This document shows positions 7,327 to 13,731 of a stretch of 16,334 nt of DNA, one piece after another. The notes beneath the pieces are model-generated. The model was not told the DNA's origin, did no database searches, and saw only the letters and a list, made by a program, of their open reading frames with translations. The stretch is taken from positions 1 through 16,334 of the forward strand of contig JAKOQD010000198.1 in assembly GCA_029778515.1 (NCBI GenBank). Direction: 5' to 3'. Origin of the DNA: Actinomycetes bacterium (GTDB lineage Bacteria > Actinomycetota > Actinomycetes > Propionibacteriales > Propionibacteriaceae). How positions within the stretch are numbered: position 1 is the first letter of the stretch; the number at the start of each line of letters is the position of its first letter. The position numbers and the translations under genes are program-made.

Positions 7327-7587
7327 GACCCCGAACGCATGCCACCCGGACTGCCCGCCGGCACAACACTGCGGAAACTGACCAGCGCCGGCACCTTCAA
7401 CCTCGACAACGTCCGCTACCTCGTCGACGCACAACGCGGCTTCGACGACGTTCTCGTCGTCGCCGACGGCGACCAGATCATGGTCGTCGACTTCAACGGC
7501 GAGATCCTCCTGGAAACCACCCGCCCAGCACCCGGCGTCCGCTACGTCGGACGACCACGCGGCGTCCGATGGTCACCGAAGTCCTGA
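7327..7587 (+). pseudogene. Transposase C-terminal fragment (IS481-like)
   Basis: The plus strand encodes about 86 residues ending in RWSPKS and a TGA. The core reads LPAGTTLRKLTSAGTFNLDN, then VDAQRGFDDVLVVADGDQIMVVDFNGEIL and ETTRPAPGVRYVGRPRG. This matches my memory of the C-terminal beta-rich tail found on actinobacterial IS481-type transposases (…GTxLRKxxxxGTxxxxxxxYxVD…HTRPAPGVxYVGxGRPRG). The DDE catalytic core is absent, so it cannot catalyse transposition. The reading frame is open further upstream, but there it only mirrors the ROK pseudogene on the other strand. Confidence 0.65.
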
Positions 7588-7647
7588 CACACCAACCGTC
7601 ACCGGTCTCCTGATGCAGAACTGTCACCGCTGTCCTGATACATCACA
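7327..7647 (+). mobile_element. 3' end of an IS481-like insertion sequence
   Basis: The segment consists of the C-terminal coding part of a transposase and the terminal repeat region that follows. Only one end of the element is present; the integrase core and left end are missing. The right end is marked by three tandem copies of GTCACCG-N3-TCCTGA, and the sequence next to the outer copy ends in ACA, the usual IS481 terminus. The left boundary is approximate, set where the ROK similarity stops. The remnant separates the ROK pseudogene from a restriction-enzyme-like fragment. Confidence 0.6.
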
Positions 7648-7648
7648 C
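7572..7648 (+). repeat. Three tandem terminal repeats (GTCACCG-N3-TCCTGA)
   Basis: Copies begin at 7572, 7598 and 7623, spaced 26 and 25 bases. Each has GTCACCG, three variable bases, then TCCTGA, and is followed by an AC/GC-rich tail. The first copy contains the stop codon of the transposase fragment (tcc tga). Regular spacing of about 2.5 helical turns suggests a multi-site transposase-binding end. No copy is seen elsewhere in the window. Confidence 0.85.
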
Positions 7649-7649
7649 A

Positions 7650-7807
7650 ACCGAAAGCCAGTCTGTCGCCTCCACTTCAATCGAACACAGAAGTATCTGG
7701 GACTGTTCGACGAAGACAAGAAGGAAGAACGTATTCCATTGGATCGGGTGGACGACATCTATCGGTACGCCGAGCGGCTACGTTCCACAGTCCGTCAGTA
7801 CTTGTAG
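7650..7807 (+). pseudogene. C-terminal fragment of a type I restriction-related endonuclease-like protein
   Basis: Directly after the insertion sequence end, one frame encodes about 51 residues: RKPVCRLHFNRTQKYLGLFD, then EDKKEERIPLDRVDDIYRYAERLRSTVRQYL and TAG. The pattern (VCRLxFN…QKYxGLFDxxKxExRxPLxxxDDIYxYAxxL) resembles the C-terminus of the type I restriction/predicted endonuclease proteins (HsdR N-domain relatives, COG2810/COG4748-like) as I remember them. G+C is only about half here, well below the neighbouring genes, which suggests foreign origin. The catalytic N-terminal part is absent, lost at the insertion sequence junction. No methylase or specificity subunit is nearby. Confidence 0.6.
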
Positions 7808-7865
7808 CCTCCGGCTCAGCCCGACGCGGGCATGCTGCCGGTTCGGGCATCGCTCGCGTCCAGAA

Positions 7866-8507
7866 CTAATCAGCCGGCCCCACGCACGCCGGGACGGAAA
7901 CCGCGACCGGTGCGAAGAACGACCGCAACCCGAGTCGGCGCAGCCAGTACCAGATCAGGTTGAAGACGGCGACGACCCAGGAGACCGATACCGCGATCAT
8001 CGTGCCGGAGTCGTTCACCAGGAACGCCCAGACTGCCCAGAGCGTGAGGTTGAGGAACCCGAGCATCAGCGAGACCGGGGAGACGCCGCGCACATGCTCG
8101 GCGCGGACAAGTTCGACCGATTGGGCAGCGGTGATCGCGATGCCCGGGAAGATCGCCACGATGCCGTACGCGGCCGACCCCAGCATCAGGTCAACAGCGA
8201 TCATTACGGCCGCCACCGCAAGGCTGGGCAGGATCGTCGGGACGAACCGCCGTCCGAGCACACCCGTCATCAGGACGAGAATCGGCACCGTAGTGAACAG
8301 CGCAAGCGAGCTGCTCAGAATCTGCGGCAGTTGCCCGATGTTGATGCCATGCACCGTCCAGGCGATGTTCAGCACCAGGGCGGTCTGCCAGCCAACCAGC
8401 GAGAGACCCTCGACGTTCCGCGTCCGCACGAGCCGAACCAACTGCGGGGTCGCCAGCACCGCCCCGACCACAGTCGCGACCCAGCCCAGCACCTCGACGG
8501 ACGTCAT
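7866..8507 (-). CDS. SWEET/PQ-loop family transporter, seven-helix
   Basis: The 213-residue product is an integral membrane protein with about seven hydrophobic segments in two three-helix halves joined by a linker helix. The first half carries a PQ-loop (TPQLVRLVRTRNVEGLSLVGWQ, about residues 20-41). The second has a degenerate one, AAQSVELVRAEHVRGVSPVSLM (about 127-148), where the proline is replaced. The same half carries FLNLTLWAVWAFL (151-163). Bacterial relatives of SWEET sugar carriers usually have a single three-helix unit of about 90 residues (SemiSWEET), so this double-size form is like the eukaryotic arrangement. The likely role is passive transport of a sugar or similar solute, but the substrate is unknown. 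The ATG at 8507 has only a weak GGGA upstream. A gene relic at 5224-5263 is related to its tail. Confidence 0.82.
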   Translation of the reverse strand: MTSVEVLGWVATVVGAVLATPQLVRLVRTRNVEGLSLVGWQTALVLNIAWTVHGINIGQLPQILSSSLALFTTVPILVLMTGVLGRRFVPTILPSLAVAAVMIAVDLMLGSAAYGIVAIFPGIAITAAQSVELVRAEHVRGVSPVSLMLGFLNLTLWAVWAFLVNDSGTMIAVSVSWVVAVFNLIWYWLRRLGLRSFFAPVAVSVPACVGPAD

Positions 8508-8752
8508 CTGTCCCGAACTCCCTCTGTCTCGCTTCCACTACTCCCGCTATCCAAGGTTGAGAGCGCTCCCAACCGCGGTGCCTGCGGGCTTCATCGACCA
8601 TCGCTTTGCACTCAGCCTAAGGGTTACCGCGCGCCGGCGTCACCATGTCGGGATGTACCGCCGACACTGCACACCGACCGCCGCGCCCCCGTCCGCCAGC
8701 GAGGGGCCGCGCGGATGGTGCGATCACTGGAAACGCAGAGAGGATCTGACCG

Positions 8753-9094
8753 ACGGCGAAGTATCTGATCTCATTCCCCAGCGGCGCCATGACCGTCTCC
8801 GAGGAAGAACTTCCGGCCGTCGCCGGCGCCGCGCACGCCGTGGTACGGGAGGCCAAAGCGGCGGGCGTCTGGGTGTTCGGCGGCGGCATCAACGAGAGCG
8901 TCCCGGCGGTCCTGGTCGCGGGGGACGGCAGCCTGACCGAGGGCACCTACCCGCAGACCCGGCAGATCGAGGGCGGCTACACGGTTCTCGAGGTGCCGAC
9001 TCGGGAGGCCGCGCTGGAGTGGGCAGCCAAGATCGCGGGCGCCTGCCGGTGCGCCCAGGAGGTCCGGGAGTTCATGTACGACCCGGAAAGCTGA
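8753..9094 (+). CDS. YciI-related (DGPF-type) protein with ACG at the start position
   Basis: YciI-like proteins are small dimeric ferredoxin-like folds of mostly unknown function. From 8753 the product is 113 residues. The N-terminal strand AKYLISFPSGAMTVSEEELP is the typical opening of the family, followed by FGGGINESVPAVLV, TEGTYPQTRQIEGGYTVLEVPTREAALEWAAKIAGACRCAQEVREF. The first codon matching the expected Met is ACG (8753-8755). No ATG, GTG or TTG lies between it and the preceding in-frame TGA, yet AGAGAGGA (8737-8744) is a proper ribosome-binding site 8 bases ahead. The next start, ATG at 8789, has no such site and would remove the first beta strand. Either ACG is used, or the start has been lost by one transition, or the base is a sequence error. 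The conserved body of the frame is undamaged. Confidence 0.75.
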   Translation, partial: TAKYLISFPSGAMTVSEEELPAVAGAAHAVVREAKAAGVWVFGGGINESVPAVLVAGDGSLTEGTYPQTRQIEGGYTVLEVPTREAALEWAAKIAGACRCAQEVREFMYDPES

Positions 9095-9218
9095 TGGTCG
9101 AGTTCCGCACCTGCAGTTGAGCCCCTAGACAGTGAGCCAGCACACCGTCCGCGCTGCATGGAGCCACACCCTATGGTCCGGACTTCGAAGAACGCCGTGA
9201 ACCGGAGTGCAAAGAGGG

Positions 9219-9555
9219 TCAGGACGTCGAAGGCCCCAGCCGCCCGGGGGCGTCACCGCGCTCGGCGGGCTCCTTCAACTCCACGAAGATCGTGTGCGTG
9301 GGGGTCTGGCCGATGTTTGTCCCGGAATGCTCCTGTCCGTCCAACCAACGCGCCTGAAAGGCCGGCAACTCGATGTCTGTCTCCCGACCCCCGGAACGGA
9401 GCCGACGCCGGAATGCGCTCAGCGTGATCATCACACTGTCGGGATGGGTGTGCGGCCGGGTGGCGTCGCCGGGGCCGTCCCGGTATTCCAACACCCGGAC
9501 GCGGTCGTTATCGAACAACACGGTAGAGCTCCGGGTTGGTTTCGATGGGGTCCAT
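9219..9555 (-). pseudogene. Cupin-fold protein gene with one frameshift near its start
   Basis: A full small cupin (about 111 residues) can be rebuilt only by changing frame. From ATG 9555, preceded by GAAGGATCGCC as a ribosome-binding site, the strand encodes MDPIETNPELYRVV and then hits TAA at 9510-9508. The other frame supplies the rest from about 9522: VLFDNDRVRVLEYRDGPGD, RPHTHPDSVMITLS, then GTNIGQTPTHTIFVELKEP. HTHP and the later His/Glu positions fit a metal-binding cupin. The shift (one extra or two missing bases) lies between about 9514 and 9525. Either the gene is dead, a short form starts at a GTG within the second frame (about 9524-9522), or the base call is wrong. Confidence 0.75.
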
Positions 9556-9812
9556 GGCGATCCTTCGTCGCGGCGGAAGCGGCTACGCTCACTGTCCGCG
9601 CAACCCGAGCGACAAGCAATCAGCATCTTGGTCCTGCTCGCGGCATCTGAATTGGGACAGAGCTCCCCCGAGACCGCAAGAGAGCCGTCGGATGCGTTCT
9701 CAGAACGCCGGTGGTGTCGGCAATGTCCCATTTCGTGGGGCCGCTCACTCAAACCAAGCTTCGCGCCGCCCGGCAGCGGGAGACCCGCGTGCAGGAGCGA
9801 GAGAATGAGGCC

Positions 9813-10337
9813 ATGCTCGAGTTCGCTCTGTTCGCGCTGCCGTCACTGATCTACTTCCTGGTCCGCGGCCGGACGCGGGACGCCGCGCAAGTCCTGGGTC
9901 TGCGTTGGCCGAACCTGAGCGGGTGGCTGTACGGCGCGGCGCTCGCCCTGATCAGCATCGCGATCGCTTGGACGGCGACCATTGGCGTGCCGGCCGCCGT
10001 CCTGCATGGTTCCGGTACCTCCGGACGGATCGTCAACGCTTGGGGCGCCCTCGCGGTCGTGCTCGCGGCCGCCGGCGAGGAACTCTTCTTCAGAGGGTTC
10101 CTGCAGGGCATCATCGCGCGGCACTGGGGTGCCTCCGTCGGCATCATCGTGCAAGGGGTCGCCTTCCTGCTTCCCCACCTGCTTCTACTCACCGTCAGCC
10201 CGTCGCTGATCTGGCTGGTCGCCGGGCAGTTCGTGATCGGCCTGATGCTCGGGTGGCTGCGCCAACACACCGCGAGCGTCGCGCCGGGCGTGCTGGCTCA
10301 CGTCATCGCGAACCTGCTCGCCGGGCTGCTGAGCTGA
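9813..10337 (+). CDS. CPBP family membrane protease-like protein
   Basis: The 174-residue product is an integral membrane protein of the CPBP (CAAX protease and bacteriocin-processing, Abi) family. The signature motifs are in order: AAGEELFFRGFLQG (about residues 86-99) with the Glu-Glu-x-x-x-Arg triad, FLLPHLLLL with His122, and APGVLAHVIANLLAG with His163 and Asn167. These residues form the membrane-embedded metalloprotease-like site. Members cleave prenylated proteins, process or give immunity to bacteriocins, or act as chaperones; the target here is unknown. The ATG at 9813 follows GAGG closely and lies at the first helix; GTG at 9789 is an alternative. The TetR gene follows on the same strand after 39 bases but has its own -10 box. 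Confidence 0.85.
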   Translation: MLEFALFALPSLIYFLVRGRTRDAAQVLGLRWPNLSGWLYGAALALISIAIAWTATIGVPAAVLHGSGTSGRIVNAWGALAVVLAAAGEELFFRGFLQGIIARHWGASVGIIVQGVAFLLPHLLLLTVSPSLIWLVAGQFVIGLMLGWLRQHTASVAPGVLAHVIANLLAGLLS

Positions 10338-10364
10338 CGTGCGCGGCCAACTGCCCTTGCCACC

Positions 10365-10370
10365 TACAAT
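10365..10370 (+). promoter_or_regulatory. -10 box of the TetR gene, leaderless
   Basis: TACAAT, close to the consensus, is followed by six bases and the GTG start at 10377. No ribosome-binding site precedes this GTG. The spacing fits a transcript that begins at the start codon. A -35 element is not obvious at 16-18 bases upstream. Confidence 0.55.
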
Positions 10371-10376
10371 CGCGGC

Positions 10377-11060
10377 GTGAACGGTGCACGCGGACGGTAC
10401 TCGGGATCGGACGAGAAGATCGCCAGCATCGTCGACACCGCTTTTCGCGTCTTCCTCGAGCAGGGCTATCACAACAGCAGCCTTCGGCAGATCGCGGCCG
10501 CCTGCGGCCTCACCGACGGCGGCCTGCTGCACTACTTCCCGTCCAAGTCACACCTGCTCAGCGCGGTCGCACGGCGGCATGCGGACGAGAAGCGCGCGAG
10601 TTGGTCCCAGCTGGAAGCTCCACTGACTTTCTTCGAAGAGCTCGGGTTGGCCTGGCGATCGAAGGCACTCTCGCAGGAGAATCCGCGCTGGATCGAGTTC
10701 TCGGTGGCGGCCACCTCTGAGGGGTCCAATCCATTCAGCCGCACCCACGCCGATCACGCCGAGATGTATCGCAGCATCGTCTCGAGGCTCACCGGGCGCT
10801 ATCAGATCTGCAAGGACAATGGGGAACTGCGTCCAGAGGTCGATCCGGCGGCGCTCGCCAGAGCTCGAATGGCGCTGGCGACCGGCTACAGCACGCAGTG
10901 GGTGCTCGAGGACCAGGACTTCGACATGGGCTCGGAGTACCTGGAGTCGCTGGCCTGGCTGGCCGCATCGGTAAGCACCGAACGTCTCACCATCGAAGAG
11001 GCAAGGTCCCGTATCGTCACGGAGGCCGGCAAGTTCACTGCGGTCACGCCGAGCGGCTAG
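10377..11060 (+). CDS. TetR/AcrR family transcriptional regulator
   Basis: The 227-residue product has the TetR N-terminal DNA-binding domain at about residues 12-60: DEKIASIVDTAFRVFLEQGYHNSSLRQIAAACGLTDGGLLHYFPSK. The turn and recognition helix (SLRQIAAACGLTDGGLLHYF) is well conserved. The remaining all-helical part is the ligand-binding and dimerisation domain, whose ligand cannot be predicted. These proteins usually repress a neighbouring gene; the CPBP gene directly upstream is the nearest candidate, although both lie on the same strand and no operator palindrome is evident. The start is GTG at 10377, set by the -10 box. The stop codon is part of a hairpin shared with the convergent LuxR gene. 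Confidence 0.9.
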   Translation: MNGARGRYSGSDEKIASIVDTAFRVFLEQGYHNSSLRQIAAACGLTDGGLLHYFPSKSHLLSAVARRHADEKRASWSQLEAPLTFFEELGLAWRSKALSQENPRWIEFSVAATSEGSNPFSRTHADHAEMYRSIVSRLTGRYQICKDNGELRPEVDPAALARARMALATGYSTQWVLEDQDFDMGSEYLESLAWLAASVSTERLTIEEARSRIVTEAGKFTAVTPSG

Positions 11061-11077
11061 CGATCCTTGGTCGCTAG
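11057..11077. terminator. Bidirectional hairpin between convergent TetR and LuxR genes
   Basis: CTAGCGA (11057-11063) and TCGCTAG (11071-11077) form a perfect 7-bp stem with a 7-base loop. The stop codons of both convergent genes, TAG at 11058-11060 on plus and TAG at 11076-11074 on minus, lie within the stem. No T-tract follows on either side, so it is a weak rho-independent terminator at best. Confidence 0.45.
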
Positions 11078-11345
11078 ATCAGGCCCTTCCGAACGGCCTC
11101 CACGATCGCCTCAACCGTCGTGCCGACCTGCCACTCCTCGCAAAGGTCCCGCATGCGCCGGCGTGCGGTTCGGGCCGAGATGCCGAGGCGGCGTCGACCG
11201 CATCGAAGGTGAGGCCTTCAGCCAGGAACCGCAGAATCCGAAGATCCTGGGTGCGGACGCCCTCGCGAGACTCGGCAAGAGCCGCTAGCGAGCTATCAGT
11301 CTGGGCCGCGCATTGCTCATGCTCGACGACGAAACCAACAGCCAT
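11074..11345 (-). pseudogene. Small LuxR-type HTH regulator with a single-base frameshift
   Basis: The gene starts at ATG 11345 behind AAAGGAGAA, a strong ribosome-binding site. It encodes MAVGFVVEHEQ, then QDLRILRFLAEGLTFDAV (helices 1-2 of a LuxR/GerE-type HTH). At about 11194-11198 the frame breaks. In another frame the continuation is RRLGISARTARRRMRDLCEEWQ and VGTTVEAIVEAVRKGLI with a TAG at 11076-11074. Adding one base at the break yields a perfect HTH of about 90 residues with no receiver domain. The recognition helix (ISARTARRRMRDL) comes after the break, so the unshifted product cannot bind DNA. The promoter at 11466-11494 is intact, suggesting recent loss or a sequencing error. Confidence 0.8.
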
Positions 11346-11465
11346 CGAGTTCTCCTTTCCTCGCGTCGACTCTGCTCGGACCATCACCGGCTGCTCACCG
11401 GCCGCTGCTACTTCCGTCGTGGCTGAGATCAGCGTTAGAACGATTCAATCCGCATCGGATCCTCA

Positions 11466-11494
11466 CGTTAGTGCACCAAATCATTGCATGCAAG
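11466..11494 (-). promoter_or_regulatory. Sigma-70-type promoter of the LuxR-type gene
   Basis: On the minus strand TTGCAT (11494-11489) is followed by exactly 17 bases and TAACGT (11471-11466). Start of transcription would be near 11459, giving a leader of about 114 bases before ATG 11345. It is the best-formed promoter in the window. Confidence 0.6.
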
Positions 11495-11501
11495 GTATCT
11501 G

Positions 11502-11512
11502 TGAAGTTCACT
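11502..11512. promoter_or_regulatory. Palindrome upstream of the LuxR promoter (possible operator)
   Basis: GTGAAGTTCAC is a perfect 5-1-5 palindrome. It lies 7 bases upstream of the -35 box of the minus-strand promoter, centred near -48 from the predicted start, a position used by activators. No second copy was found, so function is uncertain. Confidence 0.3.
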
Positions 11513-11589
11513 TCGGACCGCGCTGCGTTGGGGTCAGCCAAACGGCTCGTATGCATGCGTGACTGCGCGTCCGGCTTCCGCTGCGCAGA

Positions 11590-11625
11590 GCTGTGGGGGT
11601 GGGCCGAGCGACCCACCCCCACAGC
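11590..11625 (-). terminator. Long GC-rich hairpin after the Ig-like gene
   Basis: GCTGTGGGGGTGGG (11590-11603) pairs perfectly with 11612-11625, a 14-bp stem with an 8-base loop. It lies 8 bases beyond the stop of the minus-strand Ig-like gene. There is no T-tract, which is common for actinobacterial terminators. It may also insulate the LuxR promoter from read-through. Confidence 0.7.
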
Positions 11626-11633
11626 GATCATGG

Positions 11634-12194
11634 CTAGCCGACCGAGACCGGGTAGGTCCTGGTCTTGCTGCCTGCCTTCACCGTGATCCGCAGGGTGCCG
11701 GCGTTCTTCGCCACGATCCGTCCGACCGCGTCAACGCTGGCGACGCTGTCGTTGGACGAGGCGTAGCTGACCTTGACCCCAGCCGCCTTCGCGGAGGCGT
11801 AGCTGCCGGTGATGTACGCCGACTGCCCCAGCTTCAGCGAGGTCGGGACGGACGCGGACACCTTGGTCACCTTGACCTTCGGCTTCTTCGCCACCACCGT
11901 GATCCTGATCGAGGTGGACGCCTTCGCGCCGGCCTCGGTCAGCTCGTTGGTGGTAGCCGTGATCGTCACCGTTCCCGACTTCTTCGCCTTAACGATGCCG
12001 TCACCGGACACCGTGGCGATCTTCGAGTTCGACGAACCCCAGGTCACCGCCGCGGCGTAGGCGGGGTGCACGTTGGTGTAGTACACGCCCTCCTCGAGCT
12101 GGAAGGTCTTTCTCTTCACCAGCCGCAGCTGGTTCTGGTTGAACTTCACCGTCGTCACCACCGGCCCACCGGGCGCGAGACCGGCGATCGGCAC
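11634..12194 (-). pseudogene. Two Ig-like (Big2) domains, truncated surface protein
   Basis: The open frame encodes about 186 residues made of two bacterial Ig-like group 2 domains. The first (about 15-100) contains AVTWGSSNSKIATVSGDGIVKAKKSGTVTITAT, the second (about 108-186) VKVSYASSNDSVASVDAVGRIVAKNAGTLRITV. Such repeats normally form the C-terminal part of long secreted or cell-wall proteins. Here there is no signal peptide, membrane anchor or sorting signal. The frame opens right after an in-frame TAG. A perfect AGGAGG lies immediately there, but the only nearby start (GTG 12194-12192) overlaps it, and no usable start follows at the right distance. I read this as the tail of a larger gene whose front has been lost; a short cytoplasmic product is possible but unlikely. 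Confidence 0.65.
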
Positions 12195-12600
12195 CTCCTA
12201 GCGATTGCGCAGCGGGTGGCTGCGAAAGGGTCCACGGAGATTCTTGGAGCAGCACAAAGTCACCTAACGAACTGCCCTGCGGAATCATCCGAAACTAGTT
12301 CCCGGCTGATTGGAAATGGTTCGCAGAGGGATCTCGCCTCTTCGTTGAAACGATCCAATCGGTAGGTGAAATCAGGCTAGCTGGCGGGCAAGGGTGGGTG
12401 TCAACGAAAGCAGAAGGCCGCTTGCGGACAACCACGCAACATGGAATCTGCGCCGATCAGGAGTTAGCGTGAGATCTCCGCTGCCCCGTTGGCGCCGGGG
12501 TCCCCGTCGGCGGGTGGGCGCGTTCGTCCGGTCATCCTGGGTTACCCCATGAATACGGGCAGAGGCACGAATGCGGGCAGAGGCCGGACGCCTGCCGGCG
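12195..12600. other. Gene-free stretch with an 18-base tandem duplication
   Basis: I see no protein or RNA gene in this 406-base stretch on either strand; open frames here have no recognisable content. It lies between the truncated Ig-like gene and the thioredoxin stop codon, both on minus. At 12551-12586 a unit of 18 bases occurs twice in a row (GAAT[A/G]CGGGCAGAGGC plus two variable bases, 15 of 18 identical). It may contain the decayed front part of the Ig-like gene, but no protein similarity is left. Confidence 0.5.
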
Positions 12601-12936
12601 TTATGCAGCCTCAGCAGCGGCGCGGACGCGAGCCAGCGCCTCGACCAGTTCACCCGTACCCCACGGACGGACCACCCGGGCGATCTCCGCACCGTCGGCG
12701 AGGAATACCAGCGTCGGCCACAGCTTCACCCGGAAGGAGCGTCCCAGCGGACGGCCCTTGCCGTCCTCGACCAGGACGTGGCGCACACCGTCCGCTTCGC
12801 TGAGGACGGACGCGATCGCCGGCTCGGCCGCGCGGCAGTAGCCACACCAATCGGTGCCGAACTGGAGCACCGTGATTCCGGGCAGCGCATCGACCTGGTC
12901 GCGGGTGCGGGTCTCGGGAAGGTACGCGAACGACAT
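12601..12936 (-). CDS. Thioredoxin family protein
   Basis: The 111-residue product is one thioredoxin fold. The active site W-C-G-Y-C lies at about residues 30-34 (Cys31 and Cys34), in the context VLQFGTDWCGYCRAAEP, and the cis-proline at about 74 in KLWPTLVFLADG. GYC between the cysteines differs from the classical CGPC and is seen in divergent thioredoxin-like reductases. There is no signal peptide, so it acts in the cytosol, reducing disulphides of unknown partners. The ATG at 12936 is preferred over an upstream start at 13113 because the protein then begins just before the fold and because TATTCT sits 7 bases ahead. Confidence 0.9.
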   Translation of the reverse strand: MSFAYLPETRTRDQVDALPGITVLQFGTDWCGYCRAAEPAIASVLSEADGVRHVLVEDGKGRPLGRSFRVKLWPTLVFLADGAEIARVVRPWGTGELVEALARVRAAAEAA

Positions 12937-12943
12937 GCCCGCC

Positions 12944-12949
12944 AGAATA
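12944..12949 (-). promoter_or_regulatory. -10 box of the thioredoxin gene, leaderless
   Basis: On the minus strand TATTCT is followed by seven bases (GGCGGGC) and the ATG at 12936. The message is expected to start at or within one base of the AUG. GGCGGG just before the ATG is too close to serve as a ribosome-binding site. Confidence 0.45.
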
Positions 12950-13155
12950 GGGCAACGCCGGGAACCCCTGAGATCGGGGAAGCCTAGGCCCAGTAGCCCT
13001 CGGGTAGCTGCCGACGCCGCATCCAGCACCGCTCGATCGGACAGGCTCCACAATGCCCTGCACGACCTTGTTACCGGGTAAGGAATCACAGACCCCCAAC
13101 CGGTCACCACCAAGCACTAACCTACGTGCGCTATCGAATGGTGAGACGTTGCCAC

Positions 13156-13728
13156 TTAGGTCGCCCGCCACAGTTGGTGAGCCGCCGTTGCCGCGAACCC
13201 CGGAACCCCGCACCTGGATAGGTGTTCGAGCAAGACCTTCGTGGTGATTGCCGGACGTCGCGTCGCATCTGCTTGGCGATGCAGGGTGGCGATAGTGATG
13301 TCCGGCTCGAGATCGAGCTGGTTGAGCAGGAACTCGTCGGGATGCTGGACCTCGAGCCCCATCGGTTCCAAGATCTCGCTCGGAAAGTCCCGCACGTTCG
13401 CGGTGACGATCATGTCTGCCCGTCCCTGCAGCGCCGCAGCCACCACGTGGCGGTCGTCAGGATCCGGGAGAGCGATGCCAGCAACCAACTCCTCCCAGTC
13501 CGTGACGCATGCACCCTCAAAGGAGGATTGCATGGCATCAGTTCGCGACCGCGCGGGACCCGAGGCGAGCTCTGGATGGATCCCTCCGATCGCGTCGATC
13601 ACCTCGTCCAGTACTCGATCACTCCACAGCGGCCGGTATAGCCCGGCCTCTGCTAGGCGAAGCAGCGTGTCGGCCAGCGCGATAGGGACGAGCACGCACG
13701 CATCGAGGAACGCGCTGTAGCGGGCCAC
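13156..13728 (-). CDS. PIN domain protein, probable toxin of a TA pair
   Basis: The 190-residue product begins with a PIN domain, a metal-dependent RNase fold used by VapC-type toxins. Acidic positions fit the active site: Asp9 in FLDACVLVP, Glu42 in RVLDEV, Asp91/Asp92 in LPDPDDRHVVAAAL, and Asp114 in IVTANVRDFPSEIL. The domain ends near residue 130. The remaining 60 residues (LEPDITIATLHRQADATRR onward) form a C-terminal extension as in larger PIN toxins. The start is GTG 13728-13726, three bases after the antitoxin stop, so the gene is probably translated through coupling. The RNA target is unknown. The order, antitoxin first and toxin second, fits a type II system. Confidence 0.85.
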   Translation of the reverse strand: MARYSAFLDACVLVPIALADTLLRLAEAGLYRPLWSDRVLDEVIDAIGGIHPELASGPARSRTDAMQSSFEGACVTDWEELVAGIALPDPDDRHVVAAALQGRADMIVTANVRDFPSEILEPMGLEVQHPDEFLLNQLDLEPDITIATLHRQADATRRPAITTKVLLEHLSRCGVPGFAATAAHQLWRAT

Positions 13729-13731
13729 GGT

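Noticed and set aside
6877..7587. Single 236-residue plus-strand protein
   Set aside because: Only the last 86 residues resemble a transposase; the first part mirrors the ROK pseudogene on the minus strand.
12551..12586. Tandem 18-base repeat as a CRISPR or regulatory array
   Set aside because: There are only two imperfect adjacent copies without spacers.
12372..12692. Minus-strand 106-residue frame overlapping the thioredoxin end
   Set aside because: It is Arg-rich, has no domain or start signal and overlaps the real thioredoxin gene.
13071..13081. Palindrome TTACCGGGTAA as an operator
   Set aside because: It is short, single-copy and lies in a gene-free gap with no promoter nearby.
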